From positions 137,389 to 201,388 of the forward strand of contig NZ_LMMM01000015.1 in NCBI RefSeq assembly GCF_001422245.1: DNA of 64,000 nt, read 5' to 3'. The position numbers and the translations under genes are program-made. This document shows, in pieces, positions 16,902 through 26,533 of the stretch. The notes beneath the pieces are model-generated. The model was not told where the DNA came from. It did no database searches and saw nothing but the letters and a program-made list of their open reading frames with translations. Origin of the DNA: Rhizobium sp. Leaf262 (GTDB lineage Bacteria; Pseudomonadota; Alphaproteobacteria; Rhizobiales; Rhizobiaceae). Positions within the stretch are counted from its first letter, which is position 1. Each line of letters begins with the position of its first letter.

Positions 16902-18391
16902 AGAACGCTGGGCGATGGTACCACCCGGTCGGCACGCCCGAACCATTGCGCCAAGGTCAGAGTGGTGCGATCGTCTGGAGGGCGTCTTATGAATTCTGCC
17001 ACTTCAGCACGCCAGACGCGGAAGGAAAAACGGAAACACCAGCGCAAATGCGCCCTGAGGTCGCGGTCAGGATGGAACAGGACGCGCCACAGTGCCCTCG
17101 GCCTCGCATGCACAACAAATTCCATCAATTTGACCAGCCAGAAAATGGCTTTGGATGACAGATACCGCGAGGCCAGAAGCTGGTTGCGATAATCCCACTT
17201 GGCCGGATCTGTCTGGATGACCTTGCGCGCGCCGTTCTCTTCGGCCCAGTCAGACCATCTATGTGGCGTAACATACATCGCATTGACAAGATCGGGATCG
17301 TAGAGCGAAACCTGGCGCACGGCCCGTACGTAATCCGAGAACCGTTCTTCCTCGAAACCGACGATATGGCCGAGCATCGACAGAATTCCGTGCTCGCGCA
17401 ACAGCTCCACGGCCTTCTGATCTTCACGGACGGTCGAGCCTTTTCGAATGGACAGCAACGTCTCTGGGTCGGTTGTTTCGATGCCCATCAGAACGCAGAT
17501 CATGCCGGCTTTCTTCATCAACCCCAACAGGTCCGCATCGCGCACGATGTCGGTTGCACGGATCGTCGCAAAAAGCCGAACCGGCACATTCTCGTCCGCA
17601 AGCGCCTGTAGAAACTCCCGCCACAGACGCTTGGAGGATGTCGGGTTTTCATCGGCCAGATCGACGAAGTTGATTCCGTGATGCCGGTGCAACCATGCAA
17701 TTTCCGCAGCAACCGCTTTCGGGTCGCGATATCGCCATTTCGACCAGAATTGATACTGCCCACAATAGGAGCAACGATGCGGGCAACCACGGGAAAACTG
17801 TACGATGGCGGCGCGGCCGAGCCCGAAACACTGATACAGATCCCAATTCTCGATCAGTTCCCAGCCGACACGCCAGAGATTGAGATCGGAAATGGTGGGT
17901 GCGGGCGCATTTTCACGGATGTCGCCCTCGCCCTGCCGGAAGGTGATGCCGTTGACCCCGTTGAGGGGCTTACTATTTTCAACCGCGCGGACAAGATCGA
18001 GAATGACGGATTCGCCCTCCCCACGCACGATCAAATCGACATAGGCGTGGCGGGTCAGAATATCGCGGGCATGGTACGTCGGATAAACTCCGCCGTAGAC
18101 GGTGAGCGCATCGGGGCAAGCCCGACGGGCTGCCTCCAGCGCCACCATCGCAGCCGGATGGGCGGGCGTCGATCCGGAATGACCCGTCATGACGATGTCA
18201 GGTCTGTAGCTGGAAACCTGCGCTGCGATTTCGTCGGCTTTCAGGTGATGCCGCTCCGCGTCGAGCAGCTTCACCTCGTGGCCTTCATCAAGAAGCGGCC
18301 CACCAATCGACAACAGACCGAATGGTATCTGGTGACCCACGCCACGTGACGTGAGAGAAACATAGGGTGGATTGATCAGGAGAATACGGAT
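16877..18391 (-). CDS. B12-binding radical SAM protein (BchE-like), apparent ATC start
   Basis: A protein of 504 residues if read from ATC at 18391, or 487 from the GTG at 18340. Homologues open with MRILLINPPY; here the codons from 18391 encode (I)RILLINPPYVSLTSRGVGHQIP, and GAGAGG lies 7 bases before the ATC. No ATG, GTG or TTG is available between the in-frame TAG stop and 18340. The N-terminal domain resembles a cobalamin-binding fold (MTGHSGSTPAHPA, VYGGVYPTYH), and the radical SAM cluster motif CPHRCSYC is at about residues 203-210. Such enzymes do difficult methylations or cyclisations. Substrate unknown; no partner enzymes are adjacent. Confidence 0.8.
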   Translation of the reverse strand: MRILLINPPYVSLTSRGVGHQIPFGLLSIGGPLLDEGHEVKLLDAERHHLKADEIAAQVSSYRPDIVMTGHSGSTPAHPAAMVALEAARRACPDALTVYGGVYPTYHARDILTRHAYVDLIVRGEGESVILDLVRAVENSKPLNGVNGITFRQGEGDIRENAPAPTISDLNLWRVGWELIENWDLYQCFGLGRAAIVQFSRGCPHRCSYCGQYQFWSKWRYRDPKAVAAEIAWLHRHHGINFVDLADENPTSSKRLWREFLQALADENVPVRLFATIRATDIVRDADLLGLMKKAGMICVLMGIETTDPETLLSIRKGSTVREDQKAVELLREHGILSMLGHIVGFEEERFSDYVRAVRQVSLYDPDLVNAMYVTPHRWSDWAEENGARKVIQTDPAKWDYRNQLLASRYLSSKAIFWLVKLMEFVVHARPRALWRVLFHPDRDLRAHLRWCFRFSFRVWRAEVAEFIRRPPDDRTTLTLAQWFGRADRVVPSPSVLQESEQTG

Positions 18392-18542
18392 TGTTCGACC
18401 TCTCGATAACGACCTGCGTTCGATCTATGGGCGGCGCTAATTTGCAACCTTGGACGACGTTCCACATCGCCACAACAACCGTCAAGTGCTAGAATTAATG
18501 TGCATTGATGTTGATCTATCGAAACCGCTTCGGACGCGCCCA

Positions 18543-19526
18543 TCACTCAGCGCTGGCGAGAGACCGGGAGACACCGGATTTTTCAAATGAATGATCGAAC
18601 CACGCCCAGCTGTGCTCGTCATTGCGTTTCATCCGGTACAGAGCCTGATCCGCTGCATGCAACAGCGTCCCCAGATCGCTACCATGGTGCGGATAAAGGC
18701 TTGCACCCACCGTTGCCCCAACACTGACCGTTTGACCCTGAACCACAAAGGGCTCAAGGAATGCGTCGGCAATTCTCTGACATATTTTCTCTGCGTCGGC
18801 CTGATCTTCGAGATCGGTGAGCAGGATGGCGAACTCGTCTCCTCCCATTCTCACGACCGTATCGTCATAGCGAACGGACTGGCGAAGCCGTTTTGCAACG
18901 CTGCGCAAAATCTCATCGCCTGCAGCATGACCGTGGAAATCGTTGATCGGCTTGAAATTGTCGAGATCGATCATCAAAAGCGCCTTCGTTTGACGTTTTG
19001 GCGATACCTCGTCCAATCGCGTTTCGGCGTTCCAGCGTTCCTGAAGCATTCGTCGGTTACCGAGCGTGGTCAGAGGGTCTTCATAGGCAATCCGTCTCAG
19101 AGCGCTTTCCGCGAGTTTCTGATCGGACAGATTTTCGAAGGTTGCGATACCCAGGCCGAAGTCGTGCAAGACGATCCCGCGATGAAGAACCGGCACCGTC
19201 TCGCCATCGGCATGTCTTACCTGCAGTTCGAAAGCCTCTATTTCCGTGACACCGCTTCCGTCAGCGATCCACAACTGTTCCCAGCGTTTACGCGCATCCT
19301 CCCGCTCTGCCTGATCGACGTAAGTTTCCTCCATCCAATGGTCGACCGTGGCAAACCGGCCGTTCTCATATCCGAATGTCTTCGTGAAGGCACGATTGAC
19401 GAAGCGAACGTGCCCTTCCGGCAGCGAGGCCCAGGACAAAGGGATAGGCAGGGCATCGAGAATGACAAGAAGCTCGTCGTCGAACTTCTGCGTGTCGCTG
19501 ACCATCCGCGCTAAGACATGTTTCAT
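18543..19526 (-). CDS. PAS-GGDEF diguanylate cyclase
   Basis: A 327-residue soluble enzyme predicted to make c-di-GMP from two GTP. Residues 15-135 form a PAS domain (ALPIPLSWASLPEGHVRFVNRAFTKTFGY). Residues 140-315 form the GGDEF domain: DPLTTLGNRRML, DLDNFKPINDFHGHAAGD, and an intact GGDEF at 228-232. The inhibitory I-site RxxD is present as RYDD at 219-222, five residues before GGDEF, so product inhibition is expected. GAGGG lies 7 bases before the ATG. The GAF-EAL gene is upstream in the same direction (63-base gap), so synthesis and breakdown of the messenger are probably co-expressed. Confidence 0.9.
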   Translation of the reverse strand: MKHVLARMVSDTQKFDDELLVILDALPIPLSWASLPEGHVRFVNRAFTKTFGYENGRFATVDHWMEETYVDQAEREDARKRWEQLWIADGSGVTEIEAFELQVRHADGETVPVLHRGIVLHDFGLGIATFENLSDQKLAESALRRIAYEDPLTTLGNRRMLQERWNAETRLDEVSPKRQTKALLMIDLDNFKPINDFHGHAAGDEILRSVAKRLRQSVRYDDTVVRMGGDEFAILLTDLEDQADAEKICQRIADAFLEPFVVQGQTVSVGATVGASLYPHHGSDLGTLLHAADQALYRMKRNDEHSWAWFDHSFEKSGVSRSLASAE

Positions 19527-19589
19527 CGTGTCGCCCTCTAGGGTTCAATCCAAGGAATTCGCGAGACTGCAAATCGGTTTGTGCGAGGC

Positions 19590-21353
19590 TTAACCGGCCA
19601 GCAGCACGGCTGGACGTTTGCGATCCACCAACCACTCGAACAATGTGTCACCACGGACGGGGCGCGATAGCCAGTAGCCTTGAATTTCGTCGCATCCCAT
19701 GGCTTCCAGCAGGTCGGCAGCTTCCTTTGTCTCCACACCCTCGGCAACAACGCGGTATCCAAGGCTGTGTGAAAGATCGACCATGGAGCGAACCAGAACT
19801 CTTTCGCGATTTCCGTTTTCCATGTCTGCGACGAAAGAGCGGTCGATCTTGACGATATCTGCGGGTAACTTCTGGAGATAGGCAAGGCTGCTATAGCCGG
19901 TGCCGAAATCGTCAATGGCCAGTTGCACACCCGACGCCTTCAATTGATTGAGCAGGCCGAACGCGCCATCGGTTTCTTTCATCATCACGGTTTCGGTCAG
20001 TTCCAGCTCGATCTGGTCTGGCTCGACACCGGACGCCGACAATTTTGTCATCAAGCGTTCGAAAAAGTCCTGCTCTTCCAGGTTGAGCGCGGAAAGATTG
20101 ATGGACAGCTTGAAGCGATGGCCCTGGCTGCCCCACTTTGCAAGGTGCAGAAGAGCCTCACCGATGACCCAGTCCGTCAGGTCCCGCGCAAATGATGAGG
20201 CTTCCACGACGGGGATGAATTCGGCTGGAGACAGAGGGCCAAGCACTGGATGATCCCATCGCAGCAAGGCTTCCGCACTGCAGATCTCACCGGTCGCAAC
20301 ATCAAGACGAGGCTGAAAGACCAGTGAAAACTGATCCGGGGCAGCCAGCGCAGACCGAAAATCCTGGAGAATCATGAAATTGCGTCTGTGGCGCAAATCC
20401 ATGGCAGGCGAGAACATGCCGATCTTTGTCGGGCTTTCACGGGCATCCTGAACCGCGCTTTGCAGCGAGCGCAAAACATCTTCCGCTGCCATTGCCTGCT
20501 GGTCGTAAGCCACCATCCCGATGGACGGCATCATTGAAATATGGGTTTCGCTGTTGCTTTCGATCTCGCGCAGCATGTTTGCCAAAGCCGCAAGGTAGTC
20601 TTCAGAATCGACGCCTTCAGGAGCAAAGAAAGCGAACTGCGTCGGACCGACGTGATAGGCGGTTCCATCCGGTCCGACATGCTCGCTCAGCAAGCGCGAT
20701 ACGGCCTGGATCATGTTATCCAGATAAGAAGGTCCGAGCACCCGCGACAATCGCTCGAACTGTTCCGTCTGGACGAGGTCCAACTGGCTGATGATACGCT
20801 GACCGTCATTGCGAAGCGATGCGTCCGAAAGGTCGTTAAGCAATTGAAAGCGATTAGGAAGGCCGCTCGATGGTTCGATGCGTCCCAGCGCGTGGGTGAG
20901 TTCGATCTGGTCCATGACCATAGCGGCAAGATCACAAAGGGTGGCCATCTCACCTTCGGTGATGTCGCGAGGCTCGGTACCCAGAACGCACAGCGCACCG
21001 AGACCGAAGCCGTCTGCCGTCAACAGAGGCGCACCCGCATAGAAACGGATGCCAGCGTTGCCAAGCGTGCTGTCGATGTAGCAGTCATCCTGCTGAAAAT
21101 CACGGATGACGAAGGGCACGCGGCTTTCGGCGACGTTTGCACAGGGTGCCTTCTCACGCGGTATCTCGTTGTGATCGACGCCAACCTTCGATTTGAACCA
21201 TTGCCGATGGGTGTCGGTGAGCGAAACCGCAGCTATGGGCAGCCCGAATATGCTGGCAGCGAGACGCGTGATGCGATCGAAATTTTCACTGGGAAGCGTA
21301 TCGAGCAGCCGTAACTTTTTGAGGCTGGAGAGGCGTGCGATTTCGTTCTGCAT
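19590..21353 (-). CDS. GAF-(degenerate GGDEF)-EAL c-di-GMP phosphodiesterase
   Basis: A 587-residue soluble signalling protein. Residues about 10-150 form a GAF sensor domain (IAAVSLTDTHRQWFKSKVG, GFGLGALCVLG). Residues 160-320 look like a GGDEF domain in which the signature is lost: the site reads VGPTQF at about 235-240, so cyclase activity is not expected. The C-terminal EAL domain is intact: EALLRW near 361, NLSALNLEE, LELTETVMM, IDDFGTGYSSL, KIDRSF and EGVET. It should therefore hydrolyse c-di-GMP, perhaps with GTP binding as a cue. The ATG at 21353 was preferred over an upstream frame start because family proteins begin here. Confidence 0.85.
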   Translation of the reverse strand: MQNEIARLSSLKKLRLLDTLPSENFDRITRLAASIFGLPIAAVSLTDTHRQWFKSKVGVDHNEIPREKAPCANVAESRVPFVIRDFQQDDCYIDSTLGNAGIRFYAGAPLLTADGFGLGALCVLGTEPRDITEGEMATLCDLAAMVMDQIELTHALGRIEPSSGLPNRFQLLNDLSDASLRNDGQRIISQLDLVQTEQFERLSRVLGPSYLDNMIQAVSRLLSEHVGPDGTAYHVGPTQFAFFAPEGVDSEDYLAALANMLREIESNSETHISMMPSIGMVAYDQQAMAAEDVLRSLQSAVQDARESPTKIGMFSPAMDLRHRRNFMILQDFRSALAAPDQFSLVFQPRLDVATGEICSAEALLRWDHPVLGPLSPAEFIPVVEASSFARDLTDWVIGEALLHLAKWGSQGHRFKLSINLSALNLEEQDFFERLMTKLSASGVEPDQIELELTETVMMKETDGAFGLLNQLKASGVQLAIDDFGTGYSSLAYLQKLPADIVKIDRSFVADMENGNRERVLVRSMVDLSHSLGYRVVAEGVETKEAADLLEAMGCDEIQGYWLSRPVRGDTLFEWLVDRKRPAVLLAG

Positions 21354-21666
21354 TGCAAAATTCCGTGGCAGCGCGCATGCGCAATCAAGCGCATTTGCGA
21401 CACCCAAGTGAGGATCGTTTCATTTTCAATGCATCTTTGTCGACGGCATCTGGGCCAGCATGGCTGGCGCTAAGTCGGACAAGGGTGGGGCATCATGCCC
21501 AATAATAATCTTGGTCTATGGTTCTACGCGATAATAATTGAATCACTTACAAATCGTTCCGGGCAAGTTCCGGATATGGTTAGAGAAGGGTAACGGAGTT
21601 TAAGGAAGAATGAATACTCTAAACCGCCCCTGCCACGGGGCAGGAGCGGTTTAGAGACGCTTGGAC
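21354..21666. other. 313-bp intergenic region between paoC-like gene and GAF-EAL gene
   Basis: Both flanking genes read to the left. The right part (21617-21656) is the strong hairpin terminator of the paoC-like gene, and the rest should contain the promoter of the GAF-EAL gene. Two AATAATAAT-like runs occur near 21503 and 21530. I see no coding frame and no RNA gene. Confidence 0.4.
21617..21656 (-). terminator. Hairpin terminator downstream of paoC-like gene
   Basis: CTCTAAACCGC and GCGGTTTAGAG form an 11-bp stem, extended by an inner CCTGCC/GGCAGG stem with an ACGG loop. It begins 10 bases after the paoC-like stop in the direction of transcription. The U-run is poor, but the stem is very stable. 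Confidence 0.75.
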
Positions 21667-23865
21667 TCAGGCGACGTCTGGCAAACTGCCGATCAGCTTG
21701 TCCAGCGTCATAGGATAATTGCGAAGACGTACGCCGGTAGCGTTGTAGATCGCGTTGGCTATGGCCGCGGAGACACCGCAAAGACCAAGCTCGCCAACGC
21801 CTTTGGCCTTCATGGGCGATGACATGGGATCGGTTTCATCGAGAAACACGACGTCCTGATGGGGAATATCGGCGTGAACCGGAACCTCATATCCCGCGAG
21901 ATCGTGATTGACGAAGAAGCCGCGTTTCGTGTCGACAGCGAGCTCCTCGGTCAGTGCACCGCCTGCGCCCATGGTCATTGCACCAATAACCTGACTGCGC
22001 GCAGTGATGGGATTGAGAATGCGCCCAGCCGCGCACACTGCCAGCATTCTGCGGATACGCGTTTCACCGGTTGCCACATCGACACCGACTTCGACGAAAT
22101 GCGCTCCGAAGGTGGACTGCTGGTGGGTTTTGGTGAGGTCACCCCACTCCATCTTGTCTTCACCGACGAGGCCTTCGTCGCCAGCGGCCTCTGCCAGTGG
22201 TACGGAACGGTTCCCCGATTTGACCACACCATCTTCGAACACCGCGTCTTCCGAGTTGAAGCCCAGTTTTTGAGCAATGGCATCCCGAAGCTTGACGCAG
22301 GCGGCATAAACACCTGAGGTCGAAGAGTTCGCTCCGAACTGGCCGCCCGAACCTGCCGATATCGGAAAGCGTGAATCGCCAAGCTGCACGGCCACTTTGT
22401 CGACACTCACACCCATCATTTCGGCGGCGGTCTGCGCAATGATCGTGTAACTGCCCGTGCCGATGTCCGTCATGTCGGTTTCGACGGTAATGATGCCGTC
22501 TTTACCAAGCTTCACGCGGGCAGCGGAAGGCAGAACCAGGTTATCACGAAACGCTGCAGCGACGCCCATCCCGATCAGCCAGTTGCCCTGTCGTTGCGAT
22601 GCGACCTTGGGGCGATCAGCCCAACCGAAACGTTCGGAGCCGAGCTTGAGACATCCAATGAGATCGCGATGAGAAAACGGCCTGTCTGGATTTTCGGGAT
22701 CGACCTGGGTGTCGTTGATGATGCGGAATGCGATCGGGTCCAAACCGAGTTTCTCCGCAACTTCATCAATCGCTATTTCCAGCGCCATCAGGCCCGGCGC
22801 TTCTCCAGGCGCGCGCATGGCATTGCCCTCAGGCAGATCGAGTGTTGCCAGCCGCATGGCCGTCATCCGGTTGGCGCCCGCATAAAGCAATCGAGACTGG
22901 TTGACCGCCGTCTCCGGCGCGCCATCGGGAAGATTGCCGGACCAACTCTCATGTGCAATCGCGGTGATCTTCCCGTCCCGACCCGCGCCGATACGAATGC
23001 GCTGGATGGTCGCCGGTCGGTGCGTGGTGTTGTTGGCCATTATCGGGCGCGGAAGAGTGACCTTGACCGGCTTTCCAACGTCCTTGGCGGCAAAAGCGGC
23101 CAGTACGGCGTCGGCTCTCAAGAACAGCTTCCCACCGAACCCGCCGCCGATGAAAGGGGACATGAGATGGATTTTATCCTTGTCGACACCCAAAGTCGTC
23201 GCAAGGTCCGAACGCCACCAGTCGATCATCTGGCTGGACGTCCAGACAGTCACCTCGTCGCCATTCCAGGCCGCGATGGACGCGTGAGGCTCCATCATCG
23301 CATGCGACTGGTCCGGGGTCGTATAAATCTGGTCGAGCGTCACATCGGCAGCATCGAACGCCGTTGCGAAATCGCCGACAGATGTGTCAGGCTTTTGCGA
23401 TTCATCCGGCTTCTTGGCGTTTGCCTTTTCAGCGCTGAGGTCGAAGACGCCCTTTTCTTCTGCGTAATCGACTTTGACGAGTGACGCCGCCGCACGCGCC
23501 TGCTCGAATGTTGCTGCAACCACCACGGCGATCGCCTGGTGGTAATGTTCTATGACATCGCCCCCGAACAGGCTTGCGGTGTTGTATTCGCCCTTCTCCC
23601 GCTTGCCCACGTCAAGGGTGGTCACGACGCTGAGGACACCCGGGGCCCGCTTGGCGGCAGAAGTATCGATAGATTTGATGCGGCCTTTCGAGATCGCAGA
23701 TGCGACCGGGTAACCGTAAACATAGGAAATGTCCGGGTCGTGCCACTCATAGGCATATTTTGCGCCGCCGGTGGTCTTTAATTCCCCATCGATGCGTCGG
23801 ATGGGCTGACCCACGACTTTAAGACGGTCGATCGGATTGGTCGTTGCTGGCTTGTCGAACTTCAT
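21667..23865 (-). CDS. paoC: Molybdenum-cofactor subunit of periplasmic aldehyde oxidoreductase (PaoC-like)
   Basis: A 732-residue xanthine oxidase-family large subunit that holds the molybdenum cofactor and oxidises aldehydes in PaoABC-type enzymes. The N-terminus IDRLKVVGQPIRRIDGELKTTGGAKYAYE opens the first domain. DQSHAMMEPHASIAAW, PFIGGGFGGK (cofactor loop) and AMRAPGEAPGLMALE are typical, and the catalytic Glu lies in KGVGELGLCGVSAAIANA near the C-terminus. The ATG at 23865 lies five bases after the stop of the FAD subunit gene; longer starts upstream are rejected because they overlap that gene and add unrelated sequence. Export would occur as a complex with the Tat-bearing subunit. Confidence 0.85.
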   Translation of the reverse strand: MKFDKPATTNPIDRLKVVGQPIRRIDGELKTTGGAKYAYEWHDPDISYVYGYPVASAISKGRIKSIDTSAAKRAPGVLSVVTTLDVGKREKGEYNTASLFGGDVIEHYHQAIAVVVAATFEQARAAASLVKVDYAEEKGVFDLSAEKANAKKPDESQKPDTSVGDFATAFDAADVTLDQIYTTPDQSHAMMEPHASIAAWNGDEVTVWTSSQMIDWWRSDLATTLGVDKDKIHLMSPFIGGGFGGKLFLRADAVLAAFAAKDVGKPVKVTLPRPIMANNTTHRPATIQRIRIGAGRDGKITAIAHESWSGNLPDGAPETAVNQSRLLYAGANRMTAMRLATLDLPEGNAMRAPGEAPGLMALEIAIDEVAEKLGLDPIAFRIINDTQVDPENPDRPFSHRDLIGCLKLGSERFGWADRPKVASQRQGNWLIGMGVAAAFRDNLVLPSAARVKLGKDGIITVETDMTDIGTGSYTIIAQTAAEMMGVSVDKVAVQLGDSRFPISAGSGGQFGANSSTSGVYAACVKLRDAIAQKLGFNSEDAVFEDGVVKSGNRSVPLAEAAGDEGLVGEDKMEWGDLTKTHQQSTFGAHFVEVGVDVATGETRIRRMLAVCAAGRILNPITARSQVIGAMTMGAGGALTEELAVDTKRGFFVNHDLAGYEVPVHADIPHQDVVFLDETDPMSSPMKAKGVGELGLCGVSAAIANAIYNATGVRLRNYPMTLDKLIGSLPDVA

Positions 23866-23869
23866 GGCT

Positions 23870-24820
23870 TCAACCCTTTGCTTCGGACAGGACGGCACCG
23901 AGCGTGCGCTCGACGAGATCGACCTTGAAACGGTTATGGTCTGTGGGACGGGCATCGGCCAGTAGTGCCTGCGCCGCGCTTCGCGCGCCTTTGGGCAGTT
24001 CGGCGTCTGCCTGTTCCACGCGCCATGGTTTATGCGCAACCCCGCCGACAGCAACACGCCCGGTGCCATCTTTCTGGATGACGGCGCCGACTGAAATCAG
24101 CGCAAAGGCATACGAGGCACGGTCGCGGACCTTGCGATAGATATGGGTTCCGCCAGCCGGTGGCGGCAACAGAACTGACGTGATGAACTCGCCTTTTTCG
24201 AGGGACGTCTCGATGTGCGGCGTGTCTCCCGGCAAGCGATAAAAATCGGCAATCGGAATGGAGCGACGTGTCCCGTCGCTCTTCACCGTCTCGACAGTTG
24301 CATCGAGTGCACGCATCGCAATTGCCATATCGCTTGGGTGTGTAGCGATGCAGGCATCACTGACACCAATCACGGCATGCTGACGGCTGTAGCCGCCAAT
24401 GGCGGAACAGCCGCTGCCGGGCTGGCGTTTGTTGCACGGCTGGTTGGTGTCATAGAAATACGGACAGCGCGTTCTCTGCAGCAAATTGCCCGCAGTCGTC
24501 GCCTTGTTGCGCAACTGCCCAGATGCACCGGCGACCAGTGCTCTTGAGAGAAGTCCGTAATCACGGCGAACGATGGTGTCAGACGCAAGGTCGGTGTTCC
24601 TGACAAGGGCTCCAATGCGCAAGCTGCCATCCGGTGTCTGCTCGATCTTATCCAGACCGAGGCCGTTCACATCGATGAGGTGTGTCGGAGTTTCGATCTC
24701 AAGCTTCATGAGATCGAGAAGATTCGTTCCGCCGGCGATGAACTTCGCGTCGCTATTGGATGCCGCTGCCTTGGCGGCGGCCTCTATCGAAGAGGCGCGT
24801 TCGTAGGTGAAGGCCTTCAT
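23870..24820 (-). CDS. paoB: FAD (and [4Fe-4S]) subunit of aldehyde oxidoreductase (PaoB-like)
   Basis: A 316-residue subunit that passes electrons from the iron-sulfur subunit. The FAD-binding half has [14 protein letters not shown] and [19 protein letters not shown], followed by [24 protein letters not shown]. The insert between them has three Cys (RC, PC, GC) and a fourth in [10 protein letters not shown], the spacing of the extra [4Fe-4S] cluster known in E. coli PaoB. The C-terminal CO dehydrogenase flavoprotein domain starts near [14 protein letters not shown]. It overlaps the paoA-like gene by four bases, so the operon is translationally coupled. Confidence 0.85.
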   Translation of the reverse strand: MKAFTYERASSIEAAAKAAASNSDAKFIAGGTNLLDLMKLEIETPTHLIDVNGLGLDKIEQTPDGSLRIGALVRNTDLASDTIVRRDYGLLSRALVAGASGQLRNKATTAGNLLQRTRCPYFYDTNQPCNKRQPGSGCSAIGGYSRQHAVIGVSDACIATHPSDMAIAMRALDATVETVKSDGTRRSIPIADFYRLPGDTPHIETSLEKGEFITSVLLPPPAGGTHIYRKVRDRASYAFALISVGAVIQKDGTGRVAVGGVAHKPWRVEQADAELPKGARSAAQALLADARPTDHNRFKVDLVERTLGAVLSEAKG

Positions 24821-25452
24821 GCGGATATCCCTCCCACTTCAGAAATCGCGTCGAGAATGTTTGAGTAGGCTCCGCATCGACAGATATTGCCGCTCATACG
24901 TTCACGCACTTCGCTCGTCGTCAGTGGCGCTGCTGCAGTCAGATCGGCCGTGACGTGGCTCGGAATATTGGCTTTGATCTCTTCAAGAACTGCAACCGAC
25001 GAACATATTTGTCCGGGCGTGCAGTATCCGCATTGAAAACCATCATGCTTGACGAAAGCCGCCTGCATCGGATGCAGATTACCCGGCTGACCCAACCCTT
25101 CAATGGTCGTGACATCTTCCCCGTCATGCATGACCGCCAGTGTCAAACAGGAGTTGATCCGTTTGCCGTCGACAAGAACAGTGCAAGCGCCACACTGCCC
25201 ATGATCACAGCCCTTTTTCGTTCCTGTAAGATGAAGATGCTCACGCAAAGCATCGAGCAACGTCGTTCTATTATCGATGTCGAGATCGTGTTTCTCACCA
25301 TTTACGGTGAGTGCGACTTTTGATGTATGTTCCATTGGGCTCCCCGGAGATCGCGCCACCGCGCTTCCGGCGACGCCCGTGGCCGCGACGGTCGCGGCCG
25401 ATGAGATAAGTAAATTCCTTCGTGAAAGTTCCAGAAAGTGATGATCCCGCAT
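24817..25452 (-). CDS. paoA: [2Fe-2S] subunit of aldehyde oxidoreductase with Tat signal (PaoA-like)
   Basis: A 211-residue electron-transfer subunit. The N-terminus carries a twin-arginine signal ([25 protein letters not shown]), so the assembled enzyme should go to the periplasm. The first 2Fe-2S cluster uses [22 protein letters not shown]; the second uses [13 protein letters not shown] and NICRCGAY. The ATG at 25452 was chosen because it places the Tat motif about ten residues in and has GAGGG upstream. It is the first gene of the paoABC operon and is divergent from the ku pair. No XdhC/PaoD chaperone is adjacent; one lies in the second cluster at 37.4-38.4 kb. Confidence 0.85.
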   Translation of the reverse strand: MRDHHFLELSRRNLLISSAATVAATGVAGSAVARSPGSPMEHTSKVALTVNGEKHDLDIDNRTTLLDALREHLHLTGTKKGCDHGQCGACTVLVDGKRINSCLTLAVMHDGEDVTTIEGLGQPGNLHPMQAAFVKHDGFQCGYCTPGQICSSVAVLEEIKANIPSHVTADLTAAAPLTTSEVRERMSGNICRCGAYSNILDAISEVGGISA

Positions 25453-25630
25453 GGTGAGTTTCCCTCTAGTTTGCTGAAGACATGAGGGGTGAACTGGCGC
25501 GGAGAGGTTTCGTTCGGTTCCGTGCCGCACACATCTAAGTCAACGCAAGCAGATGTCGCCTAGACCTTCGACATCGGGAACCGATCTGCCACGACTTGGT
25601 TGAGTCCCATCAAGATTTTGGGAGAGGCAG

Positions 25631-26521
25631 ATGGCAGGTCAGCGTGCCCAGTGGAAGGGGTTCATCAAGTTCGGCGAGGTCTCAGCAGGCGTCGCGCTCT
25701 ATACGGCAGCCTCGACGTCCGAGCGCATCACCTTCAACGTCATAAATGCCGCAACTGGAAACCGGGTCAACCGCGTCTTCATCGACAGTGAAACGGAGGA
25801 AACCGTCGAGAAAGACGATCAGACCAAAGGCTTCGAGGTCGATGACGGGCAGTACATCGTAATCGATCCAGACGAAGTTGCGGCAACGATACCCGATAGC
25901 GACAAAACGCTGGAGATCGAGGCGTTCATTTCTTGCTCGGATGTTGATGACGTCTATTTCGACAAGCCTTACTATCTTGCCCCTGACAAAATGGGATCCG
26001 ATGCTTTTGCAGCACTTCGCGATGGAATGCAGAAATCCAAGGTCGTGGCCATCGCACGCACGGTGCTGTTCCGACGCATGCGGACCGTGTTGATAAGACC
26101 GCATGGTAAGGGCCTTATCGCCACAACCCTCAATTATGATTACGAAGTCCGATCCTCCAAAAAAGCCTTTGCACACATGCCAAAGATCAAGGTCGAAGGT
26201 GAAATGCTTGATCTTGCCAAGCACATTATATCGACCAAGAAGGGTGAGTTCGATCCTGCGGCATTCGAAGACCGATACGAAGCTGCACTCGCAGATCTCG
26301 TTAAGGCAAAAGCCGAGGGTAAGACGCTTCCGAAGCAAAAGAAGGTGAAGGTGTCCAAGCCGAACGATCTTCTGGCCGCACTTCGCGAAAGCGCTGGAAT
26401 GAGCAACGGTGCCAAGGGTAAGCAGAAGCGGACTGCCGCAAACGCCAATTCGGGTAGCGACAAACGCAAGACACGCGCGGCGAGCCCGTCAAAATCAGCG
26501 CGTCAGCGCAAAGCAGGCTGA
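25631..26521 (+). CDS. ku: Ku DNA-end-binding protein, first copy
   Basis: A 296-residue bacterial Ku that would bind broken DNA ends and recruit LigD in non-homologous end joining. The Ku core starts at the N-terminus (QWKGFIKFGEVSAGVALYTAAS) and continues through TGNRVNRVFIDSETEETVEKDDQTKGFEVDDGQYIVIDPDEV and FDKPYYLAPDK to about residue 215. The C-terminal 60 residues are rich in Lys, Arg, Ser and Ala and form the flexible basic tail typical of bacterial Ku. GGGAGAG lies just before the ATG. It is the first of two tandem ku genes (12-base gap), an arrangement that in Sinorhizobium gives a heterodimer. Confidence 0.9.
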   Translation: MAGQRAQWKGFIKFGEVSAGVALYTAASTSERITFNVINAATGNRVNRVFIDSETEETVEKDDQTKGFEVDDGQYIVIDPDEVAATIPDSDKTLEIEAFISCSDVDDVYFDKPYYLAPDKMGSDAFAALRDGMQKSKVVAIARTVLFRRMRTVLIRPHGKGLIATTLNYDYEVRSSKKAFAHMPKIKVEGEMLDLAKHIISTKKGEFDPAAFEDRYEAALADLVKAKAEGKTLPKQKKVKVSKPNDLLAALRESAGMSNGAKGKQKRTAANANSGSDKRKTRAASPSKSARQRKAG

Positions 26522-26533
26522 AGGAGATAGGGC

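Noticed and set aside
21480-21500. Short GGGCAT/ATGCCC palindrome
   Set aside because: The loop would be a single base, so no stable hairpin forms, and there is no gene directly beside it that it could terminate.
22594-23484. Plus-strand open frame of 296 codons inside the paoC-like gene
   Set aside because: Antisense to a strongly conserved molybdoenzyme gene; Arg/His-rich translation typical of the reverse of GC-rich coding DNA.
23866-24069. Longer start for the paoC-like gene
   Set aside because: It would overlap the FAD subunit gene by 200 bases and add residues unlike the family N-terminus.
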